Positions 43,645-51,628 of a DNA stretch of 64,000 nucleotides are shown piece by piece. The position numbers were made by a program, and so were the translations under genes. The stretch is from NCBI RefSeq assembly GCF_964259225.1, contig NZ_CAXVKN010000002.1; one strand, 5' to 3'. Each line of letters begins with the position of its first letter. Within the stretch, counting starts at the first letter, position 1. The stretch is from Catenibacterium mitsuoka_A (GTDB lineage: Bacteria > Bacillota_I > Bacilli_A > Erysipelotrichales > Coprobacillaceae). The notes below the pieces were generated by a model, which was not told the origin of the DNA, did not search any database, and saw nothing but the letters and a program-made list of their open reading frames with translations.

Positions 43645-45990
43645 ATGACTCTAGATGAATTAAAGATTGGGGAAAGTGCTACAGTGACTTATGTAGGAGG
43701 CTCTGGGTCATTAAGACAACATTTCCTAGATATGGGTTTAATACCAGGTTCTGTTGTAACATTGGAAAAATTCGCTCCAATGGGTGATCCAATGGAATTA
43801 CGTATTCATGGCTATGAGCTAACATTACGTTTAGATGATGCGAAAAAGATTGGAATAGATATGACAACTAAAGGTGTAGAAGATCATACACCTATTCCAC
43901 CTATTAAACACCATATTCACCCAGGACTCGGTGAAGGTGGTAAATATCATGATAAAGAGACTGAACATCCTTTATCAGAAGGAACACAGATTACCTTTGC
44001 GTTAGCAGGTAACCAGAACTGTGGTAAAACCACATTATTTAATCAATTAACAGGTTCTAATCAACATGTAGGGAACTTCCCTGGTGTCACTGTTGATAGA
44101 AAGAGTGGGTCTATTAAAGGACATCCAGAAACACTTGTAACTGATTTACCAGGTATTTATTCTTTATCTCCTTATACAAGTGAAGAATTAGTATCTAGAC
44201 AGTATATCTTAGATGAAAAACCTAAAGGAATTATCAACATCGTAGATGCAACAAACATAGAAAGAAATCTATATCTCACTATGCAGTTAATGGAACTTGA
44301 TGTGCCAATGGTTCTAGCACTGAATATGATGGATGAAGTAAGAGGTAATGGTGGTTATGTTCATCTAAATAAGATGGAAGAACTATTGGGTATCCCAGTT
44401 GTTCCTATTTCTGCTGCTAAGAATGAAGGTATTGATGAACTAGTGAATCATGCTATCCATGTAGCGAAATATCAAGAAGCACCTTTAAGACAGGACTTTT
44501 GTGATGAAAATGATGAAGGTGGTGCAGTACATAGATGTTTACATGCCATCATGCATTTAATTGAAGATCATGCGCAAAGAGCAGGTATTCCATTACGTTT
44601 TGCAGCTAATAAATTAGTAGAAGGTGATGCAAGAGTAGAAGCAGCCTTAGACCTTGATACAAATGAAAAAGAAATGATTGAACATATCATTTCACAGATG
44701 GAAGAAGAAAGAGGATTAGACCGCACTGCCGCTATCGCGGATATGCGTTTCACCTTTATTAATAAATTAGTTAAAGAAACAGTAGTTAAACCACATGAAA
44801 GTAAAGAAAGAGAAAGAAGCCGTAAGATTGATGAAGTCTTAACAGGTAAGTATACAGGTGTTCCAGCTTTTATCATTATTATGGGACTCGTATTCTTTTT
44901 AACATTTAATTTATTTGGTGCCTGGGGACAGTCACTTATGGAAATGGGTGTTGATGCTTTGACTCAGGTTGTAGATAAAGGACTTACTGCTTGGAATATT
45001 AACCCAGTATTACATTCATTAGTTATTGATGGTGTATTCCAGGGTGTTGGTTCTATTATTAGTTTCTTACCTATTATCGTTATTTTATTCTTCTTCTTAT
45101 CATTATTAGAAGATACAGGATATATGGCGCGTGTTGCCTTTGTAAGTGATAAACTACTCAGAAAGATTGGTTTATCAGGAAGAAGTATTGTACCAATGTT
45201 GATTGGATTTGGATGCTCTGTGCCAAGTGTTATGGCCAGCCGTACACTCCCTTCAGAACGTGACCGTAAGATGACAATCATGTTGACACCATTTATGAGC
45301 TGTACTGCAAAGCTTCCAATCTATGCATTCTTTGCAGCTGCATTCTTCCCAAAACAAGCTGGACTTGTCATGGTAGGCTTATATATCTTTGGCATTGTGA
45401 TGGGTATTATTACAGCCCTTATTTCTAAGCGTTTCTTATTCAAGGGTGAGGCTGTTCCATTTGTGATGGAACTTCCTAATTATCGTATGCCAAGCGCAAA
45501 AACTACTTTCCAGTTATTATGGGAAAAAGCGAAGGATTTCTTACAAAGGGCTTTTGGTATTATCTTTATCGCTTCTATTGTCATTTGGTTCTTACAGAGT
45601 TTTAATTTAAGACTAGATTTAGTTTCTAATTCACAGGATAGTATTCTAGCAATGGTAGCAGGATTTATTGCGCCAATCTTCAAACCTTTAGGTTTTGGTG
45701 ATTGGAGAATTTCTACTTCACTTATTGCAGGATTTATGGCTAAAGAAAGTGTTGTTTCTACACTCTCAGTATTATTTAAAGGAACAGAATCTTTAATGAC
45801 AATACTTACACCTCTAGGTGCATTATCACTCTTAGTATTCTGTTTATTATATACACCTTGCGTGGCAGCTATCGCTTCTATTAGAAGAGAACTAGGTGGT
45901 CCATGGGCTGTGAAGATAGTCATCTTCCAGTGTGTCATTGCCTGGATTTGTGCCTTTATCGTACATACTATTGGATTACTCTTCATATAA
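43645..45990 (+). CDS. feoB: FeoA-FeoB fusion, ferrous iron transport protein
   Basis: 781 residues. Residues 1-75 form an SH3-like FeoA domain (LKIGESATVTYVGGSGSLRQHFLDMGLIPGS). A His-rich linker (TPIPPIKHHIHPG, about 85-100) leads to the FeoB G domain: G1 GNQNCGKTT, G3 DLPG, G4 NMMD. The polytopic part has two Gate motifs with GCSVPSVMASRTL and MSCTAKLP. Fused FeoAB proteins are known in some Firmicutes and Bacteroidetes. A second, unfused feo operon lies at 54.9 kb, so this cell likely has two Fe(II) importers, or one of them carries another metal. Confidence 0.93.
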   Translation: MTLDELKIGESATVTYVGGSGSLRQHFLDMGLIPGSVVTLEKFAPMGDPMELRIHGYELTLRLDDAKKIGIDMTTKGVEDHTPIPPIKHHIHPGLGEGGKYHDKETEHPLSEGTQITFALAGNQNCGKTTLFNQLTGSNQHVGNFPGVTVDRKSGSIKGHPETLVTDLPGIYSLSPYTSEELVSRQYILDEKPKGIINIVDATNIERNLYLTMQLMELDVPMVLALNMMDEVRGNGGYVHLNKMEELLGIPVVPISAAKNEGIDELVNHAIHVAKYQEAPLRQDFCDENDEGGAVHRCLHAIMHLIEDHAQRAGIPLRFAANKLVEGDARVEAALDLDTNEKEMIEHIISQMEEERGLDRTAAIADMRFTFINKLVKETVVKPHESKERERSRKIDEVLTGKYTGVPAFIIIMGLVFFLTFNLFGAWGQSLMEMGVDALTQVVDKGLTAWNINPVLHSLVIDGVFQGVGSIISFLPIIVILFFFLSLLEDTGYMARVAFVSDKLLRKIGLSGRSIVPMLIGFGCSVPSVMASRTLPSERDRKMTIMLTPFMSCTAKLPIYAFFAAAFFPKQAGLVMVGLYIFGIVMGIITALISKRFLFKGEAVPFVMELPNYRMPSAKTTFQLLWEKAKDFLQRAFGIIFIASIVIWFLQSFNLRLDLVSNSQDSILAMVAGFIAPIFKPLGFGDWRISTSLIAGFMAKESVVSTLSVLFKGTESLMTILTPLGALSLLVFCLLYTPCVAAIASIRRELGGPWAVKIVIFQCVIAWICAFIVHTIGLLFI

Positions 45991-46017
45991 TTATTTTTTT
46001 CAAAATAGTTGTAATGT

Positions 46018-46054
46018 TTGATACATTTATTGTGATTAATTATAATAAATGTAT
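46018..46054 (+). promoter_or_regulatory. Promoter embedded in an 11-bp inverted repeat
   Basis: TTGATA (46018-46023), 17 bases, TATAAT (46041-46046). Arms ATACATTTATT (46021-46031) and AATAAATGTAT (46044-46054) are perfectly inverted with a 12-base gap, overlapping both promoter elements; a strong candidate repressor operator. Confidence 0.65.
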
Positions 46055-46071
46055 TGAAGGAGGTGTTCGTC

Positions 46072-46512
46072 ATGAAACTATCTAAAATCATACTTTATTC
46101 AGATGCGAAAGGACGTGGAGTAAAACCGGATGCTTGTGTAGAAGTCAGTCAGCGTTTGACAATCCTGCATGATGGACACATCTGGTTTACTGGATACAAT
46201 TACGGAGATGGATTCAATTCTAGAAGAATTATTAGACGTAAAAGAGTAAATATAGGACAAGAAAAAGCTGAAACACTCTTAGAACTATTAAAAGAATTCT
46301 TTCTTGAATCTTCTAATCATCCATCCTCTACAAATCGTGATTGGTGGCGTATTCAGTTAATTGATGAAGACGGAAATGAATACAACTATAATGTATCTAT
46401 TGTAGGAGAAGTCATTCTTAAAGAAATAGATCTCACACAATATATGAGAAATATTATTCCTATAGATGATATGTATTTGTTTGGGAACAAGGATTCACAC
46501 AATTTGACATAA
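46072..46512 (+). CDS. Uncharacterised cytoplasmic protein
   Basis: 146 residues from the ATG at 46072 (GGAGGTG upstream). No signal peptide or membrane segment. The N-terminal half has beta-rich, glycine and aromatic-rich sequence (ILHDGHIWFTGYNYGDGF, DWWRIQLIDEDGNEYNY). No family was recognised. The promoter is overlapped by a perfect inverted repeat, so it is probably tightly regulated. Confidence 0.7.
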   Translation: MKLSKIILYSDAKGRGVKPDACVEVSQRLTILHDGHIWFTGYNYGDGFNSRRIIRRKRVNIGQEKAETLLELLKEFFLESSNHPSSTNRDWWRIQLIDEDGNEYNYNVSIVGEVILKEIDLTQYMRNIIPIDDMYLFGNKDSHNLT

Positions 46513-46551
46513 TCGAATTATAATCTTAACACATTCATTAAGTATTATATA

Positions 46552-46647
46552 AACTGTAGTCAAGCAATCCCTTCCCTTCGTTAGACTACAAAGTACAAGT
46601 GTAAATACAAGAAAGAAGATAAGTGTTCCCCATGCTTATCTTTTTTC
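46552..46647 (+). ncRNA. Candidate small RNA with C-rich loop
   Basis: About 95 bases without an ORF. Hairpin TGTAGTC/GACTACA (46555-46561, 46584-46590) exposes a loop containing CAATCCCTTCCCTTCG. It ends at a terminator with stem AAGATAAG/CTTATCTT and T-run (46616-46647). C-rich single-stranded loops of this kind pair with ribosome binding sites in Firmicutes small RNAs. The promoter is ambiguous (TATATA-like -10 just upstream), so it could instead be processed from the 46072 gene's transcript. Confidence 0.4.
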
Positions 46648-46709
46648 TTTATCATATAGTTTGTGTTTACTAACTAATTTATGTAGTATGAAGGATAGGA
46701 GGTATTTAT

Positions 46710-47456
46710 ATGGTTTTAATTATACCCTTTATAGGAACAACACTAGGTGCAGCCTGTGTGTTCTTTATGAAAAGAGAATTAAGTTTAAATATACAAAAAG
46801 CACTCATTGGATTTGCGGCAGGTGTAATGGTGGCTGCCTCTATCTGGAGTTTAATCATTCCATCACTTGATCAATCTTCTACCTTTATTCCTGCACTTAT
46901 AGGATTTTGGTTAGGTATACTATTCTTATTATTACTTGATCATTTGATTCCTCATATGCATTTAGATCATAGTCAGGAAGGACCACGTAGTCACTTGTCT
47001 CAAACAATCAAGTTAGTACTTGCAGTCACTATTCACAACATTCCTGAAGGAATGGCAGTAGGTGTTGTCTATGCATCTTATTTATCAGGTAATGAAGGAA
47101 TGACTGCCATGGCAGCACTTGCTTTATCAATAGGTATCGCAATACAGAACTTTCCTGAAGGAGCAATTGTATCCATGCCTTTAAGAAGTACAGGAGCATC
47201 TCGATTGAAGTCTTTTATGTATGGCACATTATCAGGTATTGTAGAACCTATCGGAGGTTTTATTACAGTCTTATTATCAAGTTATATTATCTCAGTGATG
47301 CCTTATCTACTTAGTTTTGCGGCAGGAGCTATGATGTATGTTGTAGTAGAAGAGTTAATTCCTGAAATGAGTCAGGGAGAACATTCTCATTTAGGTGTAT
47401 TATTATTCTCAGTAGGATTTACTTTGATGATGGTTCTAGATGTCGCATTAGGTTAA
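46710..47456 (+). CDS. ZIP-family metal transporter
   Basis: 248 residues with eight predicted membrane helices and the signature metal-site helices HNIPEGMAVG (helix IV) and QNFPEGA (helix V); a histidine-containing loop (HLIPHMHLDHSQEG) lies between helices III and IV. The GufA-like branch imports zinc and sometimes iron or manganese. GGAGG before ATG. Confidence 0.92.
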   Translation: MVLIIPFIGTTLGAACVFFMKRELSLNIQKALIGFAAGVMVAASIWSLIIPSLDQSSTFIPALIGFWLGILFLLLLDHLIPHMHLDHSQEGPRSHLSQTIKLVLAVTIHNIPEGMAVGVVYASYLSGNEGMTAMAALALSIGIAIQNFPEGAIVSMPLRSTGASRLKSFMYGTLSGIVEPIGGFITVLLSSYIISVMPYLLSFAAGAMMYVVVEELIPEMSQGEHSHLGVLLFSVGFTLMMVLDVALG

Positions 47457-47520
47457 TTCGTAGTATTCATCTTTACTATTATTTGAATTAAGCATAAGAT
47501 AGATATAAGAGGTGAAATAA

Positions 47521-48480
47521 ATGAGAAAGATATTCATAGTTTTATTGATGTCTTTGTTTTTTATAAGCCCAGTTTATGCAGATAATCATGTAGTCAATGT
47601 CAGCTATGATGGTAAAGTGACAACTGCTTCTGGAGAAGCACCATCACTTCCACTAAAGGCGAAGGTAACCTTCTATGATGGTAGTGAGAAGGAATATAAT
47701 ATTGACTGGAATACATTTGATGAAAGCTTATATAAGACAAGAAATGCGAGTCAATTTACTGTCACAGGCACTATTGCGGATTTACAGGTAACCACTAGCT
47801 GTATAGTGAATGTAGAAGCAGCTAAAATAACACATATTGATGATTTAGCTAATAAAACAGTGACTATAGGAGAAGCACTCTCTTTACCTGCAACAGCTTC
47901 TGTAACATGGTCTAATGGAGATCAATCAAATGAAATCATACGCTGGGATAATTATGATGATAATGCTTTAAAGTATGTACATACATTTTCTTTAAATGGT
48001 CATATTTATGATCAGACTATTACACAGACAGTTCATGTAAAGTATGCATCTGTTACAAGTGTAAGTGTTCCTGCAGTAGTTTATACAACTACAGGAGTAG
48101 AAGCACAATTACCACAATATGCGACTGTTAGTTATTCTAATAAGACAAGTAAGAAGGTTAAGATTATCTGGGATAATCAGATTTTTAATGAAGCTGGTAA
48201 ATATACAGTTTATGGTAAGTTATATCAGTCTACACGTAAAGTATCAATACGAGTAGAAGTAAAGAAAAATGAAGACACTATTACAGAAACACCAAAACAG
48301 GAAGAACCTGTAAAAAAGACTAAGACTAAGAAAAAGACTAAGACTAAGAAGGTTCAAAAAGAAGAGAAGTCATCTTTTTCTTATGTGATTGCATTAGTTG
48401 TATTCACAGCTATTTTATTTGGTTTTATCACATTAGTTTCTTTTATTAAAAGAAAGATTAGAATCAAGGAGAATCGTTAA
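47521..48480 (+). CDS. Surface protein with bacterial Ig-like domains and C-terminal membrane anchor
   Basis: 319 residues. Signal peptide (1-20, ends VYADN), then three Ig-like Big_4-type modules (about 25-100, 105-180, 185-255; note repeated VTFYDGS, VTWSNGD and VSYSNKT strands). A Lys/Thr-rich spacer with tandem KTKTKK units follows, then a membrane helix (about 290-310) and a basic tail. There is no LPXTG motif. It is presumably displayed on the cell surface; its partner is unknown. Confidence 0.82.
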   Translation: MRKIFIVLLMSLFFISPVYADNHVVNVSYDGKVTTASGEAPSLPLKAKVTFYDGSEKEYNIDWNTFDESLYKTRNASQFTVTGTIADLQVTTSCIVNVEAAKITHIDDLANKTVTIGEALSLPATASVTWSNGDQSNEIIRWDNYDDNALKYVHTFSLNGHIYDQTITQTVHVKYASVTSVSVPAVVYTTTGVEAQLPQYATVSYSNKTSKKVKIIWDNQIFNEAGKYTVYGKLYQSTRKVSIRVEVKKNEDTITETPKQEEPVKKTKTKKKTKTKKVQKEEKSSFSYVIALVVFTAILFGFITLVSFIKRKIRIKENR

Positions 48481-48508
48481 GGATTCTCTTTCTATTTTTA
48501 TTAATAAG

Positions 48509-48520
48509 GTAAGCGCTTAC
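48509..48520 (+). promoter_or_regulatory. cre-like palindrome GTAAGCGCTTAC
   Basis: Perfect 12-base palindrome 13 bases before the ribosome binding site of the ROK-like regulator gene; matches the core of CcpA cre sites. Confidence 0.55.
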
Positions 48521-48533
48521 TGGAGGGTAGAGT

Positions 48534-49448
48534 ATGAATGAAATAAGGGGTGTTAGAAAAAAGAATGTTATTAAGATTATTCAATCATTAGTAAAACAAG
48601 GAGGGTGTACAAAGAATGAATTAGTATTCTATACTGGTTTATCCTTATCTACGATTGATAGTCTTTTAGAAGAGATGTTGAAAAGTAATCTTGTAATTAA
48701 AGCAGGATATAGAGAATCTACTGGTGGAAGACCAAGTATGTCTTATACAGTAAATGGAGAGTTTTCACAAACATTATGTATATATGCTTATAAGCATGAT
48801 AAAACAATAACAGTCATAGGACGTCTTTATAATCTCTATAGTGAGATGATGGAAGAAAGAAGAAAAGATGTATCTAAACTAGATTGTGAAGTATTATGTT
48901 CTTTTATTGAAGAGATGTTGAATGCACAGGTACATACAATATGTCTCTCATTACCTGATAGTGATATAGATATAAAGAATCGTTATAAACAACGAGTATT
49001 TGTAAAGAATGATGTGTATATGGGGGCTATAGGTGCTTATATTAAGCATATGCAATATGATTCTATTGTATTGTTGGATTCAAAAGGTGATTCACGTTTA
49101 GGAATAGTTATTAATGGACATCTTGTAGAAGGAAAGAGTTCTATTGCCGGACAAACTTGTTTCTTGCCTGTTATAAATCATGAAGATTATAAGAATAGAA
49201 GATCTATGAAAGGTAGAAGTAAAAGACTTGTTTTAGAACTACAGAATATTATTGGAATGTTGAATCCTGAAGCAATCGTTATATGTAGTGATGGAATAGA
49301 TTCACATTATGTAGAAGAAGAACTATTAAAGATATTTAAGATGAATGATATGCCACACTTGATATATATTGATGATTATATTGATGAAGTCATGTTAGGT
49401 ATGGAGAGTATAAGCAAAGACAGTTTGTTTGACAAAATATCAAGATAA
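48534..49448 (+). CDS. ROK/NagC-like regulator with degenerate sugar-binding half
   Basis: 304 residues. An N-terminal winged helix (RGVRKKNVIKIIQSLVKQGGCTKNELVFYTGLSLSTIDSLLEEML) and the STGGRPSMSY wing match ROK regulators. The C-terminal half keeps the general fold (LGIVINGHLVEGKSSIAGQ) but lacks a clear kinase ATP-binding motif and zinc-finger cysteines, and is about 80 residues short. It probably senses a ligand without phosphorylating it. A cre-like palindrome lies in its leader. Confidence 0.7.
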   Translation: MNEIRGVRKKNVIKIIQSLVKQGGCTKNELVFYTGLSLSTIDSLLEEMLKSNLVIKAGYRESTGGRPSMSYTVNGEFSQTLCIYAYKHDKTITVIGRLYNLYSEMMEERRKDVSKLDCEVLCSFIEEMLNAQVHTICLSLPDSDIDIKNRYKQRVFVKNDVYMGAIGAYIKHMQYDSIVLLDSKGDSRLGIVINGHLVEGKSSIAGQTCFLPVINHEDYKNRRSMKGRSKRLVLELQNIIGMLNPEAIVICSDGIDSHYVEEELLKIFKMNDMPHLIYIDDYIDEVMLGMESISKDSLFDKISR

Positions 49449-49476
49449 AGTATGATGGTAGAAAGGGGTGAAAAAG

Positions 49477-50259
49477 ATGTCACAGACAGTATTAATTACA
49501 GGTGCTTCTAATGGAATAGGGAAAGCATGTGCACGTGTATTTGCGAGAAAAGGATATGATCTTGTACTTGTAGCACGTCATAGAGAAAAACTAGAAGCAG
49601 TGAAAGCAGAATTATCTGAATATGATGTACAGATCAAAGTGATTGCGATGGATCTTACAGGAGAAGATGCTGCCGTAGATCTATATAATGATTTAGTACT
49701 TGATGATATAAGTATTGATATTCTAGTCAATAATGCAGGTTTTGGAGATCATGGTGCTTTTCATGATTCATCATGGGAAAAACAGAAGAAGATGGTTTTA
49801 TTGAATATAGTGGCTTTAATGCAGATGACTTATGTATTTGGTCAGTCAATGAAACGTAGAAAGAAAGGCCGTATATTGAATGTGGCTTCTATTGCCGGAC
49901 TTTGTGCAGGACCTTATATGTCTACTTATTATGCAACAAAAGCTTTTGTATTATCTTTTAGTGAATCTATTGCCTATGAACTTAAGGATTATAATGTAGA
50001 AGTATCATGTTTATGTCCTGGCCCTACTAAAACAGGATTTATGGATGTAGCCAACTTAGGTCAGTCTCCAATGTTTAAATTATTTAAACCACAGTCTGCA
50101 GAGGCTGTTGCGGAAATAGGTATACAAGGTTTATTTGATAATCGTTTAGTTCAGTTCACTGGTATATCAGGATACTTATTAAATATTGCAGCCAGATTCC
50201 TACCACGCTCATTTTTAAGTTCATGCACAGGATTTGTGAACGGAAAGAGAAAAGTATGA
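49477..50259 (+). CDS. Short-chain dehydrogenase/reductase
   Basis: 260 residues from the ATG at 49477 (AAAGGGG 8 bases upstream). NADP-binding TGASNGIGKA (about 8-17), NNAGFGDHG, catalytic serine in NVASIAGL and YATKAFV (Tyr-x-x-x-Lys). PGPTKTGF follows. Related to the DltE/YqjQ-type SDRs; substrate unknown. Its TGA overlaps the glycosylase start. Confidence 0.9.
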   Translation: MSQTVLITGASNGIGKACARVFARKGYDLVLVARHREKLEAVKAELSEYDVQIKVIAMDLTGEDAAVDLYNDLVLDDISIDILVNNAGFGDHGAFHDSSWEKQKKMVLLNIVALMQMTYVFGQSMKRRKKGRILNVASIAGLCAGPYMSTYYATKAFVLSFSESIAYELKDYNVEVSCLCPGPTKTGFMDVANLGQSPMFKLFKPQSAEAVAEIGIQGLFDNRLVQFTGISGYLLNIAARFLPRSFLSSCTGFVNGKRKV

Positions 50260-50732
50260 TTGAACATCCATTAGAACCAATCATAGATGAACAATGTGAA
50301 GTATTAATATTAGGAAGTTTCCCTTCAGTGAAATCAAGGGAAATTTCTTTCTATTATGGACATCCTCAAAATAGATTTTGGAAGATTATTGGTACCATCA
50401 CACAAACAGACTATGAAACAATAGAAGATAAGAAAAAGATGTTATTGGAACATCATATTGCGATATGGGATATTATCCACTCATGTACGATTATAGGAAG
50501 CAGTGATGCCTCTATTAAGGATGTTGTCCCCAATGATATTAAGACATTAATACAAGGTACAAATATCAAGAGGATATATTGTAATGGTGGAACATCTTTG
50601 AAACTTTATAAGAAGTACCAGGAAAAAGAAACAGGAATAAAGGCTGTACTTCTACCTTCCTCTTCTCCTGCCAATGCCCGTTACAGATTAAGTGATTTAG
50701 TCGATATATGGAAGAAAAAATTGACTTTATAA
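50256..50732 (+). CDS. DNA-deoxyinosine glycosylase (UDG superfamily family 6)
   Basis: 158 residues from ATG at 50256, overlapping the SDR stop as ATGA. Motif ILGSFPSVKSREISFYYGHPQNRFW (about 19-43) is diagnostic for the hypoxanthine-DNA glycosylase branch, and the LPSSSPAN motif near the end forms the Leu-loop. It removes deaminated adenine (hypoxanthine) from DNA. Its pairing with an SDR is of no evident meaning. Confidence 0.9.
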   Translation: MIEHPLEPIIDEQCEVLILGSFPSVKSREISFYYGHPQNRFWKIIGTITQTDYETIEDKKKMLLEHHIAIWDIIHSCTIIGSSDASIKDVVPNDIKTLIQGTNIKRIYCNGGTSLKLYKKYQEKETGIKAVLLPSSSPANARYRLSDLVDIWKKKLTL

Positions 50733-50776
50733 TAACCTTTATGTATGATTAATCATGTTAATCAAGGAGGACATAT

Positions 50777-51271
50777 ATGGAATCAATCGCATTATGGTTT
50801 GCAGGAACATTAGGTAAATACATTTCATCTAAGCTTGCAGTATTTATTGTATCTTTAGTTCCTATTCTTGAATGTCGTGGAGGATTAATTGCATCAGCAT
50901 TATTAAAAGTAGATATTCGTTATGCAGTACCTCTATGTATTCTAGGAAATATCTTACCAATTCCATTTATTTTATTATTTATTAAACGTATATTTAAATG
51001 GCTTAAGAAGTTTAACTTCTCTAGACCATTAATTGAAAAACTAGAAAACCGTGCTATGAACAAGAGTAAGAATATGAGTAATGGTGAATTCTTAGGACTC
51101 TTATTATTCGTAGGTATTCCATTACCAGGTACTGGTGCATGGACAGGTTCTTTAGTGGCTGCATTACTTGATATGGACTTTAAGAAGGCTATTACAGCTA
51201 TCTTCTTAGGTATCTTGCTTGCGACACTTATTGTTGGTTCATTATCATATGGCTTATTAGCTGCATTCTAA
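50777..51271 (+). CDS. Small multidrug-export family membrane protein (DUF2418-like)
   Basis: 164 residues with four membrane segments; VSLVPILECRGGLIASALLK and LFVGIPLPGTGAWTGSLVAALLDM are the conserved repeats of the Sm_multidrug_ex family. These resemble the re-entrant loops of DedA-like proteins, and drug export is not proven for the family. GGAGG before the ATG; own terminator. Confidence 0.88.
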   Translation: MESIALWFAGTLGKYISSKLAVFIVSLVPILECRGGLIASALLKVDIRYAVPLCILGNILPIPFILLFIKRIFKWLKKFNFSRPLIEKLENRAMNKSKNMSNGEFLGLLLFVGIPLPGTGAWTGSLVAALLDMDFKKAITAIFLGILLATLIVGSLSYGLLAAF

Positions 51272-51295
51272 AAGAGAGACTAATCATCTCTCTTT
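51270..51295. terminator. Bidirectional terminator
   Basis: AAAAGAGAGA-CTAATCA-TCTCTCTTTT, ending both the plus-strand membrane protein gene and the minus-strand small Cys protein gene. Confidence 0.75.
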
Positions 51296-51423
51296 TCATA
51301 TTCCTCTAAGATTTCTTGCATTTTCACAAGACCTCTTTCACAATTTGGATGAAGTAGATCACAGCTTCTTGCACACCCTAAACAGAATTCATTTTCTAAT
51401 AGTTTCAGTTCTTCTTCTTTCAT
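51280..51423 (-). CDS. Small cysteine-rich protein, 47 residues
   Basis: ATG at 51423 with GAGGTG upstream; product begins MKEEELKLLENEFCLGC and contains Cys at 14, 17, 21 and 28 with a histidine at 25. The CxxC-x3-C-x6-C spacing suggests bound metal, zinc or iron. Charged N- and C-terminal helices. No family was recognised. Its reading frame, strong ribosome binding site and terminator support a real gene just before a manganese-controlled ATPase. Confidence 0.72.
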   Translation of the reverse strand: MKEEELKLLENEFCLGCARSCDLLHPNCERGLVKMQEILEEYEKRDD

Positions 51424-51495
51424 AATCTTCACCTCAACTTATTATATGAATAACTTTCTATGATTGACAAGCGATATGAATTTGATAGAATGATA

Positions 51496-51625
51496 TTAAT
51501 TAAAGGGGAGTAGCTCTTACAGAACCGTTCGTCAACACGTTATGATTTACATAACCGGATTGTTTTGGTCATTTATGATCAGCGAGACCTTTAATAAAAC
51601 GATTGTTTTTATTAAAGGAGGAATA
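51496..51625 (+). promoter_or_regulatory. yybP-ykoY manganese riboswitch with translational switch
   Basis: The conserved core AAAGGGGAGTAGC (51502 on) and the later ACCG and AGCGAGACCTTT segments identify the yybP-ykoY family, which binds Mn(II). P1 pairs ATTAAAGG (51499-51506) with CCTTTAAT (51588-51595). The same CCTTTAAT can instead pair with a second ATTAAAGG (51611-51618) that runs into the ribosome binding site AGGAGG (51616-51621). Mn(II) should therefore favour P1 and free the ribosome site. Confidence 0.88.
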
Positions 51626-51628
51626 CAA

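Noticed and set aside
48301..48360. Tandem Lys/Thr coding repeats as a mobile or CRISPR-like repeat
   Set aside because: Short in-frame coding repeats of the surface protein's spacer; no CRISPR repeat-spacer pattern exists in the window.
51542..51628. A 29-residue N-terminal extension of the P-type ATPase
   Set aside because: The extension is the riboswitch sequence itself; the ATG at 51629 has the ribosome site.
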